This document shows, in pieces, positions 1 through 7,331 of a stretch of 64,000 bases of DNA (position 1 is the first letter of the stretch; every line of letters starts with the position of its first letter). The position numbers and the translations under genes were made by a program. The notes under the pieces are model-generated. The model had not been told where the DNA came from. It saw nothing but the letters and a program-made list of their open reading frames with translations, and made no database searches. Origin of the DNA: an uncultured Bacteroides sp. (GTDB lineage: Bacteria; Bacteroidota; Bacteroidia; Bacteroidales; Bacteroidaceae); the NCBI GenBank assembly GCA_900555635.1, contig USLU01000001.1:159808-223807 (forward strand), in the 5' to 3' direction.

Positions 1-1449
1 CGGTGATAACGAACCACGGTATTGCTTGGCGGTACTCTTGTCACCATTTTTACTGCGTTGCGCTACCGGATTGTAACCTGCATAGCTGGTGTCCCAGTTC
101 CAATCGCCGTTTGGGTCACGAACGGGTGTCAAAGGGTTCATCATGTATGCCATAGTGACGGGATCGGAAAAGTAACCACCACCGGCGCCCATGTTAGTCT
201 TTATATAAGCGAGGTTGGTATTGAATCCGTACTTTACAAAGCTAGTCGGTGCATGTTCCAGGTTAAAGCGGAACGTATAGCGATCCAAGTCTTTGCCTAT
301 AACGATAGCATCTTCACTCATATAGTTCAGTGACAGATAGTACTTAGGAGAATTATCGGTTGCACCACCGGCACTGATATCGAAACCATATTCTTGCATG
401 AATCCGGTGCGGGTTACTTCTTTCAGCCAATTGGTGTCATAACCGTATTTCTCGGCATTGGTAATCCAGCCGCCGGTATACCAGTCATAAAAGTCTTTAG
501 CACCTTCTAAGGTATAAGGAAGCCCCAATCCATTTGCCTCATTGTAATAGCCGAAAGTAGAACCGTCTCCATAGTCATCATAAGCATTCAATAATGCTTC
601 TGTGGCAAGTTCTATATTCTTTGATGCATCCAATAGCTTGTAGCTCTTTGGAAATGCCGGCATAGTTTCAAAACCTAGTTTGGCAGTGAAGTTTATTTGA
701 GGTTTGCCGCTTTTACCTTTTTTGGTCGTGATTACGATAACGCCGTTGGCAGCACGCGCGCCGTAGATAGAGGTGGCTGTAGCGTCTTTTAATACCGTAA
801 TGCTTTCGATATCATTGGCATTGAGCGAGGCGAGGGGAGACACTTCCTGTCCTTCGTCTGAGCGTATACCTATGGCATCGGCAAAGTAGGGCACACCGTC
901 AACAACGTAGAGCGGTTGTGTGCCTGAATTTAGTGAGTTACGTCCACGAACAAAGATGTTTGCGGGTGCGCCGGGTTGTCCCGAACTGATGTTCATTTGT
1001 AACCCCGGCACAGTACCTTCCAACGATTTGATAGGGTTGGCGTCGTTCTTTGTATCTATCTGGCTACTGCTGATCGTTGTGGCGGCACCTGTGAAAGCAG
1101 CTTTCTTAGTGACCCCATAGCCGGTAATCACAACTTCATCCAAAAGTTCTGAATCGGGCTGCAACGATATATGCAACATACCTGGCTTAATTGCCACTTT
1201 CATGCTTTGCATACCGATATAGGAAATTTGCAGGGTTTTTGCCGTGGAAGGCAAGTGTTGGATTGTAAACTTACCATCTATATCGGTAATTGTACCTTGT
1301 GAAGTACCTTCAACTAATACCGATGCCCCTACTACAGGCTCACCGTCTTCGGCGGAAGTCACCACTCCCGTCACCGAGGCTGTTTGAGCTGTTACAAGAC
1401 CGATGCTCACGTAGAGCCAGGTCAAGAATAACATTAATTTTCTTTTCAT
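1..1449 (-). CDS. SusC-like TonB-dependent outer-membrane transporter (5' part, cut by window edge)
   Basis: The complementary strand reads from ATG at 1449 without a stop to base 1 (483 codons; the family is usually about 1,000 residues). It begins MKRKLMLFLTWLYVSIG, a signal peptide, followed by a carboxypeptidase-regulatory-like beta domain (GVVTSAEDGEPVVGASV, about residues 25-105), the DEVVITGYG segment typical of SusC proteins, and a plug domain with SIYGARAANGVIVITTKKG. The start of the beta-barrel is visible. SusC proteins import oligosaccharides across the outer membrane with a SusD lipoprotein; here any susD would lie beyond the left edge, so the substrate cannot be inferred. Confidence 0.95.
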   Translation of the reverse strand, partial: MKRKLMLFLTWLYVSIGLVTAQTASVTGVVTSAEDGEPVVGASVLVEGTSQGTITDIDGKFTIQHLPSTAKTLQISYIGMQSMKVAIKPGMLHISLQPDSELLDEVVITGYGVTKKAAFTGAATTISSSQIDTKNDANPIKSLEGTVPGLQMNISSGQPGAPANIFVRGRNSLNSGTQPLYVVDGVPYFADAIGIRSDEGQEVSPLASLNANDIESITVLKDATATSIYGARAANGVIVITTKKGKSGKPQINFTAKLGFETMPAFPKSYKLLDASKNIELATEALLNAYDDYGDGSTFGYYNEANGLGLPYTLEGAKDFYDWYTGGWITNAEKYGYDTNWLKEVTRTGFMQEYGFDISAGGATDNSPKYYLSLNYMSEDAIVIGKDLDRYTFRFNLEHAPTSFVKYGFNTNLAYIKTNMGAGGGYFSDPVTMAYMMNPLTPVRDPNGDWNWDTSYAGYNPVAQRSKNGDKSTAKQYRGSLSP

Positions 1450-1727
1450 AATGAGGTCTCTCTTAAATTTAAACTAATTGCATATAAATTTGATATATTA
1501 TAACGGATGTGTTGTGAAATTGTTTTCGTATGTGAAAGGGATTTGTAGGCTGTATGTTATTTTGTCACCGCAATAAGCGACTTTTAGTTAAAAATGGAAT
1601 CCACCTCTCTATTTTGTGTTATTATGTAAACCTTTTAGTTGATGGTTTGTTAATGTGCAATACAATATTTAACTCTAAACTTGACTTTACATAAATGATT
1701 TCTTTATTCTTTTAAATGAAGAAACAT

Positions 1728-1759
1728 AACGGGGCACCTTCGTGAGAAGTTTCCCCGTT
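1728..1759. other. Stem-loop AACGGGG/CCCCGTT
   Basis: Perfect 7-base arms (1728-1734 and 1753-1759) with an inner CTTC/GAAG pairing. There is no clear T-run on the plus strand; on the minus strand it is followed by a moderately T-rich stretch. It could be the end of an unannotated short transcript or a leader structure. No function is assigned. Confidence 0.35.
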
Positions 1760-1893
1760 GCTAAGTAACTGGCACTAGGCGATCTATCATATGAAACTAA
1801 GCATTCGTCCGGTTATGATACGTTATAGTTTTTTTTTACATCTAGTTTTTAACTATATTACCATATTCTGCTTCTATTATCAAATTTATTTCA

Positions 1894-1901
1894 TATCTTT
1901 G
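1894..1901 (+). promoter_or_regulatory. Bacteroides-type -7 box TATCTTTG
   Basis: Exact match to TAnnTTTG, 26 bases before the receiver ATG at 1927. No good -33 element is visible. Confidence 0.6.
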
Positions 1902-1926
1902 CCTCGTATAACAAAAAGCATTGGTC

Positions 1927-2328
1927 ATGGAAACTGAAAAAATGTCAGAGGATTACCGTCCGCTTATTCTTGTTGCGGAAGATGATGAAAGTAATTTTAA
2001 GTTGATAAAAGCTATCATTGGCAAGAAGTGCGAGATATTGTGGGCAAAGAATGGCGAAGAAATAGTCACTCTGTTCAAAGAAAACCGTGGAAAGGCAGAA
2101 GCTATCTTGATGGATATTAAGATGCCTATCATGAATGGACTTGATGCTACAGTACTTATTCGAAAAGAAGAAAAAGAACTGCCTATTATAATGCAGACCG
2201 CTTATGCTTTTACCGCCGATCGCGAAAAGGCTATGGAGTGTGGAGCTAGTGAAGTGTTAGTGAAACCTATTACCCTTAGTGCTTTGCGTAATTGTCTAAG
2301 TAGGTATCTGCCAAATTTGGTTTGGTAA
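1927..2328 (+). CDS. Stand-alone response-regulator receiver domain
   Basis: 133 residues, a single CheY-like receiver with no output domain. The acidic pair D19/D20 (VAEDDESN), the phospho-acceptor D63 (LMDIKMP), T91 (MQTAYAF) and K113 (LVKP) are all present, so it should be phosphorylated. ATG 1927 is chosen over an in-frame TTG at 1921 because it fits the promoter at 1894-1901; ATG 1942 is also possible. No histidine kinase adjoins it. The domain resembles receivers at the C-terminus of Bacteroides hybrid kinases, so it may be an orphan phosphorelay partner. It ends in a strong terminator. Confidence 0.9.
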   Translation: METEKMSEDYRPLILVAEDDESNFKLIKAIIGKKCEILWAKNGEEIVTLFKENRGKAEAILMDIKMPIMNGLDATVLIRKEEKELPIIMQTAYAFTADREKAMECGASEVLVKPITLSALRNCLSRYLPNLVW

Positions 2329-2354
2329 CATAACATCGATAAAGATAAAAATGT

Positions 2355-2380
2355 AGGGCAGCTTCTCATGAGGCTGCCCT
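2355..2380 (+). terminator. Intrinsic terminator after the receiver gene
   Basis: AGGGCAGC/GCTGCCCT stem with an inner CTCATGAG palindrome, followed by TTTATTTGTCC. Confidence 0.8.
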
Positions 2381-2455
2381 TTATTTGTCCTGTTTTTATA
2401 CTAGTTGAGCGGCGGAATGTAACTGCTTGATTATGAGTGTTTCAAACTAGAACCT

Positions 2456-2545
2456 ACCTCAGTCGTATACTTAGGGTATCTCAGTCGTATACTGAGATAC
2501 CCTAAGTATACGACTGAGGTACCCTAAATATATGACCCGGTTGGG
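2456..2545. repeat. Perfect 29-base palindrome embedded in a 22-base tandem array
   Basis: Arms 2456-2484 and 2492-2520 are exact reverse complements around a 7-base loop (TCGTATA). The block is also periodic at 22 bases: units start at 2458, 2480, 2502 and 2524. The first two share CTCAGTCGTATACT; the last two share CTAA(G/A)TATA. Each unit has a small imperfect palindrome, for example CTCAGT/ACTGAG. It sits between two convergent 3' ends and lacks a T-run. Confidence 0.9.
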
Positions 2546-2566
2546 CAATCTGTTTTTTATAACTAA

Positions 2567-3388
2567 TTATTCCTGCTTTTTATCTGCCATTTTCTTCTTT
2601 ACGAACTCAATCTTTAGGTTAGCCTCTTCTATATTCTTATTAATTTCAGTCATGGATGAAAGCAGCTGTGCCAGTTCGTAGACACTTGCCAAGGCTTGAC
2701 GGTCGGCGGGTGTCATTGTAGTAGAATAGGGATGCTCTCCAAGATAGTTTACTTTTAGGTTTTTATCCTTATTCAGGTTGATGAATGCCATTACACTGCC
2801 ATCTTCCCCTAATTTATAATCGGCTTTTTCTATTTTCTCGCCAAGATCAGTCGTTTCATAGCTGTCTTTAGATGCGGGCGTTTCAGCAAAACTGCCATCA
2901 GGAGCAACTACTTTAACAGCTATATGATGAATGTTGCGGGGGCCGCAATAAATGGAAGTCATACTCATTTCACCTTTTTCATTTACCTGAAAGCGGAGGA
3001 AAGAACGGTGCAGGTTCTTTTCTATTACTTGAGAAGGATGCAGGTAATTGCCTATCTTCTGATACTCAGCATCTTTTTCGAAAGTGAATTTGCTTTTAAC
3101 GGCCTCGAACTCCTTTTGCTTGGCTTGAAGCATACTATCAAGGTAGACCAGACTTTTTTCCTGTTCCTGCAATTCCACTTCCTGCATCAGGCCGATTCCT
3201 GCACGACGGGTTTCGAATGCCTTGGGATATAGTATTTTAATACTGTCAATCAGCATCTTTGCTTCATTGTAATTACCTTGTTCAAAAGTAGTACGGGCAG
3301 CTTGGAGCTTTTCTCCGGCTTTCTTTTCTACATCTTCGCAAGAAAAGAGCATGCAACTTATGCACGCAAAGAGTATCAATTTCTTCAT
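2567..3388 (-). CDS. Conserved lipoprotein with coiled-coil segments, function unknown
   Basis: 273 residues from ATG 3388 (MKKLILFACISCMLFSCEDVE), a lipoprotein signal with lipobox LFSC. An upstream in-frame extension to 3490 is rejected because the minus-strand promoter at 3415-3422 lies inside it; ATG 3394 (MNMKK) is an alternative. After the signal there is a TPR-like helical segment (GNYNEAKMLIDSIK), a charged coiled coil, a middle beta region with SIYCGPRNIHHIAVKVVAP, and a C-terminal charged helix ending in KKKMADKKQE. It was not recognised as a named family. It is probably anchored in the cell envelope. The neighbouring gene is divergent with its own promoter. Confidence 0.75.
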   Translation of the reverse strand: MKKLILFACISCMLFSCEDVEKKAGEKLQAARTTFEQGNYNEAKMLIDSIKILYPKAFETRRAGIGLMQEVELQEQEKSLVYLDSMLQAKQKEFEAVKSKFTFEKDAEYQKIGNYLHPSQVIEKNLHRSFLRFQVNEKGEMSMTSIYCGPRNIHHIAVKVVAPDGSFAETPASKDSYETTDLGEKIEKADYKLGEDGSVMAFINLNKDKNLKVNYLGEHPYSTTMTPADRQALASVYELAQLLSSMTEINKNIEEANLKIEFVKKKMADKKQE

Positions 3389-3414
3389 ATTCATTGTTCT
3401 ATTGTTAGCGTGGG

Positions 3415-3422
3415 CAAAGATA
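3415..3422 (-). promoter_or_regulatory. -7 box TATCTTTG for the lipoprotein gene
   Basis: On the plus strand it reads CAAAGATA. It sits 27-34 bases upstream of ATG 3388 and decides the start choice. Confidence 0.65.
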
Positions 3423-3457
3423 GTATAAACCGAGAGTAAAATAAAAAATAATATCCG

Positions 3458-3465
3458 TATCTTTG
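3458..3465 (+). promoter_or_regulatory. -7 box TATCTTTG for the nucleotidyltransferase gene
   Basis: Exact TAnnTTTG match, 25 bases before ATG 3491. It is back-to-back with the minus-strand promoter at 3415-3422. Confidence 0.65.
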
Positions 3466-3490
3466 CACGCTCAAAATGATTTATTGACAA

Positions 3491-4921
3491 ATGATAGAGT
3501 TGACGGCAGAAGAACTGAAAGATCGATTTAGTGATGACATATTCAAACGAATATCTGAAACAGCGGATGATTTAGGATTAGAATGTTATGTGGTAGGAGG
3601 CTATGTACGCGATATTTTCCTTCAACGTCCCTCCAAGGATATTGATGTGGTAGTGGTGGGTAGCGGCATTGCAATGGCAGAGGCACTGGGCAAACGTTTG
3701 GGACGTGGTGCGCATGTTTCTGTTTTTAAGAATTTCGGTACGGCACAATTGAAGTATCGCGGTACGGAAGTGGAATTTGTAGGTGCCCGAAAAGAATCAT
3801 ATACACACGATTCCCGCAAACCGATAGTAGAAGATGGTACTTTGGAAGACGATCAGAATCGGCGTGACTTTACCATTAATGCTTTGGCCGTTTGTTTGAA
3901 TCAATCCCGTTATGGCGAATTGGTCGATCCCTTTGGCGGGATGGACGATATGAAAGAAAAAACCATTCGTACTCCACTCGATCCGGATATCACTTTCAGC
4001 GACGACCCCCTGCGCATGATGCGTTGTATACGCTTTGCCACCCAATTGAACTTTTATATAGATGATGCCACTTTTGAGTCTTTGTGTCGCAATCGCGAAC
4101 GTATCTCCATCATATCAAAGGAACGCATAGCAGATGAGCTGAATAAGATCCTTCAGTCTCCGATTCCCTCCAAAGGATTTATAGATTTGGATCGCAGTGG
4201 TTTGCTGGAACTTATTTTCCCTGAATTGATAGCTTTGCAGGGAGTGGAGACACGTAACGGACGGGCGCATAAGGATAATTTTTATCATACTCTTGAGGTA
4301 CTTGACAATATCAGCAAAATGACTGATAACCTCTGGTTGCGCTGGTCGGCACTTCTGCATGACATTGCAAAACCGGTGACGAAGCGTTGGGAACCCCGCG
4401 CCGGCTGGACTTTCCATAATCATAACTTTATCGGTGAGAAGATGATACCGAATATCTTCCGTAAGATGAAGTTACCTATGAATGAAAAGATGAAGTATGT
4501 GCAAAAGATGGTGAGTTTGCACATGCGTCCCATCGTTATTGCAGATGATGTAGTGACCGACTCTGCCGTTCGCCGTTTGCTTTTCGAGGCTGGTGATGAC
4601 ATTGATGATCTGATGACTTTATGCGAGGCTGACATCACTTCCAAGAATATGGAACGTAAAAAACGTTTTCTGAATAATTTCCAATTAGTGCGCCAGAAGT
4701 TGAAAGACTTAGAGGAGCGTGACCGTGTACGTAACTTCCAGCCTCCTGTTAGTGGAGAGGAAATTATGAAAACATTCGGTTTGAGTCCATGCCAACAGGT
4801 TGGAGCATTGAAGAGTGCAATAAAAGACGCTATTTTGGACGGAATTATCCCTAATGAATACGAGGCGGCACGCACCTTTATGTTACAACGAGCTGAAAAA
4901 ATGGGATTGAAAGTGATATAA
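3491..4921 (+). CDS. CCA-adding / poly(A)-polymerase family tRNA nucleotidyltransferase with HD domain
   Basis: 476 residues. The N-terminal class II nucleotidyltransferase domain shows VVGGYVRD (residues 34-41) and the metal-binding KDID (D50, D52), followed by RRDFTINALA and the RNA-binding head (DPLRMMRCIRFATQL). The C-terminal half carries an HD phosphohydrolase domain (WSALLHDIAKP). This layout matches bacterial CCA tRNA nucleotidyltransferases with an HD domain, which build or repair the 3' CCA end of tRNA in the cytoplasm. A poly(A) polymerase of the same superfamily cannot be excluded from sequence alone. It has its own promoter and is not in an obvious operon. Confidence 0.92.
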   Translation: MIELTAEELKDRFSDDIFKRISETADDLGLECYVVGGYVRDIFLQRPSKDIDVVVVGSGIAMAEALGKRLGRGAHVSVFKNFGTAQLKYRGTEVEFVGARKESYTHDSRKPIVEDGTLEDDQNRRDFTINALAVCLNQSRYGELVDPFGGMDDMKEKTIRTPLDPDITFSDDPLRMMRCIRFATQLNFYIDDATFESLCRNRERISIISKERIADELNKILQSPIPSKGFIDLDRSGLLELIFPELIALQGVETRNGRAHKDNFYHTLEVLDNISKMTDNLWLRWSALLHDIAKPVTKRWEPRAGWTFHNHNFIGEKMIPNIFRKMKLPMNEKMKYVQKMVSLHMRPIVIADDVVTDSAVRRLLFEAGDDIDDLMTLCEADITSKNMERKKRFLNNFQLVRQKLKDLEERDRVRNFQPPVSGEEIMKTFGLSPCQQVGALKSAIKDAILDGIIPNEYEAARTFMLQRAEKMGLKVI

Positions 4922-5065
4922 TATTTGTCACTGAAAACCGTGAATGTTGGTTTTACATCTTATCTATCTTTTTGAGCATCTTGGTCTTTGATTTTATCTT
5001 CTTAGTACAAGAAAAACCGTTTTTGATAAAAAAAATGGAATTTATTGCTGATTGGGTAGGAAATA

Positions 5066-5113
5066 AATGTTTATATTTGCAAATACTTAATAACATGAGC
5101 AAATATAAACATT
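5066..5113. promoter_or_regulatory. 15-base inverted repeat overlapping the promoter of the WD40/caspase unit
   Basis: AATGTTTATATTTGC (5066-5080) is the exact reverse complement of 5099-5113, with an 18-base spacer. The left arm contains the -7 box TATATTTG (5072-5079); the right arm ends 8 bases before ATG 5121. A TTG lies at 5052-5054. It could be a repressor operator or an RNA hairpin hiding the ribosome-binding region. Confidence 0.75.
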
Positions 5114-5120
5114 ACTGGTT

Positions 5121-7298
5121 ATGAATGAGATGAGATTGTGGACCGGTCCGGTTAAGGGCGCCGCTTTATTCTTTGCAGCGGCTTTTTTCTGTAGTCAGGC
5201 AGTGGCACAGATAGAAGTAAAAAGAAGTTTTCCTTCTGAAAAGCGTATTACAGCTTTTGATAACACTACATTTTGCACAGCATTCCTGTCAAATGGTTCT
5301 TTGTTTACTTTGCGTGATATCCCTGTCGCTGATTTGCGTGATATCGATCAAATCATCTTTAATCCTACAGGTAGCTCATTGGCTCTGTTGCGGGGAAAGA
5401 AAGAAATAAGTATTTATTCTTTCCGCGACCGTAATAAGAAAATGTTTGAGTTGAAGGAGAAACGTAAGGGACTGAAAGCAAGGAAAAATTTAAGTTTTGT
5501 ATTGCCCGGCGAGTCTGGAGCTGAACTGATGAAAGATGCCTCAAAAGGGGATATCGTTTCCCTTGCCATGTGCTATGCAGCCGATGCACGTAATTTTATT
5601 GCGTCCAATTCTCTGGGAGAAATCATTATTTATGATACCAAGGAATATTTGCCGCAAGCATATATTCAAGGAAAGGCTCCGGCTACCAAGTTGGCTATGA
5701 GTCCGAATAACTATTTTATAGCCGCCGGTACAGGTAAGAATATCGATATTTGGAATTTCCAGACTAAGGAGCTACGCAAGGCTATTCCTATGACAGGCAA
5801 TGTGACCGGTATGGATTTCTCCTCTGATGCATCCTTACTGGCTGTAGTAACCGATGATAACCGTCTTACAATTCTTGATACAAAGAACTGGGAGAAAATA
5901 GATATTTTCGACAAAATAGGAAGTAATTTATCTGCCCCCTCTTTCCATCCGGAAGGCAAATATGTAAGTGTAGTGAAAGACGGCAATGCTATTGTCGTTA
6001 TGAACTTGAAGAATAGTACCGTAGAACAGACATTGGATGAACCGGGCGGTAGTGTAACAGGCAACCGTTTCTTTATGAATAAGCAGAATGGCGATGTTTT
6101 TATGCTCACTAATCGTGCAAAAGGCCTGGTGTTTTGGGATGCGAACGGTTTGAATCCTTTCTTTGGTAAAATGATGAGCAAGGAAGTAGATGCCAAGATG
6201 AACGAATGGGTGAAGATGATGCAGGGTGAATCGATGGAAGACTATGCGATTCGTGTAAACGACGAAACCCGTTTGAAGCAGCAACAATTATTTGCCCAGG
6301 AAGTTGCTACAGCGTTGGCTGGCGATCGTGTTTCCATTGATAATCCTTTTGTCGGTGACTACGATGCTTCCAATAATATGTTGAACATCGGCTTTGATAA
6401 ATTAGGTAGCATTGCTTTGGAAGTGCCTGCCGGTGAAGTTGGAGATTTCAAGGATGGCAAGAATTTGAAATTCGATAATGCAGTGTATGTATTGAATGAC
6501 AAAGACGAATTTGAATTGGCATACGTGGAGGTACGTAATGAAACTACTAACAAAGTATACATCTACGATAACATAGGACGTACCAAACTGACTGCATTGG
6601 AAAGCGATGCCAACTTTGTGCCTTTGGAAGTAATGCAGCAAGCAAGTCGTGAAGAAGTTCAGCTGAAAGAAATCAAAGAAGCTGTTATCGAGGAGAAGAA
6701 GCAAGATAAGTTGATTACGGAGAATACCCAGATTGATGTAAGAACAGAAGTCGTTCCGGGTGTAGATGCCAATGGAAACAAAATTCTGAATTATAAGGTG
6801 GGTTATCAATACGAAGTTATCAACAAGGAGTTCTCAGCTAAAGAAGACTTCCCGTCAGGCGGCTACAACATAGAACGTTCTAATGCGGCAATGTCTTTGA
6901 TGAAGATTATTAAGAATGCTTTCGAAGGCGACTTCTCTAAGTATCTGGCCGAAGGCAAACAAGTAAAAGTGATAATTACCGGCTCGGCCGACGCCAGTCC
7001 TATTCGTGGTAAGATTGCCTACAACGGACAATATGGTGAATTTATTGATGAGCCTTATTATAAAGATGGCAATCTGGATAATATCACTGTAACAAAAGCT
7101 TCCGGTATTACCAGCAATGAACAATTGGCTTTAATGCGTGCCGCGGGTGTAAAAGACTATGTAGCAAAGAATGTCAATACATTGGCTAATACAAAGAATG
7201 ATTATGAATATCACGTGGAAGTAGCCAAAGAACGTGGTGGTGAGTTCCGTAAGATTAATGTAGAATTTGTAATTATGGATGCATTCCCGGTAAAATAA
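5121..7298 (+). CDS. Exported WD40-repeat protein with OmpA-like C-terminal domain
   Basis: 725 residues. An N-terminal signal peptide ends near QAVAQ (residue 30). Residues about 40-400 are WD40-like blades (for example IIFNPTGSSLALL, LAMSPNNYFIAAGTGKNIDIW, MDFSSDASLLAVVTDDNRL). A helical linker follows. The last 150 residues look OmpA-like: KVIITGSADASPI (615-627), then NEQLALMRAAGVKDYV, then EFRKINVEFVIMDAF, the order expected for a peptidoglycan-binding OmpA fold. It is probably periplasmic or envelope-associated. It lies 33 bases upstream of the caspase gene and is very likely co-transcribed with it. Confidence 0.85.
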   Translation: MNEMRLWTGPVKGAALFFAAAFFCSQAVAQIEVKRSFPSEKRITAFDNTTFCTAFLSNGSLFTLRDIPVADLRDIDQIIFNPTGSSLALLRGKKEISIYSFRDRNKKMFELKEKRKGLKARKNLSFVLPGESGAELMKDASKGDIVSLAMCYAADARNFIASNSLGEIIIYDTKEYLPQAYIQGKAPATKLAMSPNNYFIAAGTGKNIDIWNFQTKELRKAIPMTGNVTGMDFSSDASLLAVVTDDNRLTILDTKNWEKIDIFDKIGSNLSAPSFHPEGKYVSVVKDGNAIVVMNLKNSTVEQTLDEPGGSVTGNRFFMNKQNGDVFMLTNRAKGLVFWDANGLNPFFGKMMSKEVDAKMNEWVKMMQGESMEDYAIRVNDETRLKQQQLFAQEVATALAGDRVSIDNPFVGDYDASNNMLNIGFDKLGSIALEVPAGEVGDFKDGKNLKFDNAVYVLNDKDEFELAYVEVRNETTNKVYIYDNIGRTKLTALESDANFVPLEVMQQASREEVQLKEIKEAVIEEKKQDKLITENTQIDVRTEVVPGVDANGNKILNYKVGYQYEVINKEFSAKEDFPSGGYNIERSNAAMSLMKIIKNAFEGDFSKYLAEGKQVKVIITGSADASPIRGKIAYNGQYGEFIDEPYYKDGNLDNITVTKASGITSNEQLALMRAAGVKDYVAKNVNTLANTKNDYEYHVEVAKERGGEFRKINVEFVIMDAFPVK

Positions 7299-7331
7299 TT
7301 AGTATCGGATAATTGAAAAAACAGACTGGAT

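Larger units (their letters stand above)
1450..1926. other. Intergenic region between divergent susC and receiver gene
   Basis: About 480 bases without a supportable gene. It must hold the susC control region on the minus strand, but no clear TAnnTTTG box was found for it. A stem-loop lies at 1728-1759 and a promoter for the receiver gene at 1894-1901. The rest is AT-rich. Confidence 0.6.

Noticed and set aside
4934..4954. Terminator AAAACC/GGTTTT after the tRNA nucleotidyltransferase
   Set aside because: Only six weak base pairs and no T-run directly after; could be chance in AT-rich sequence.
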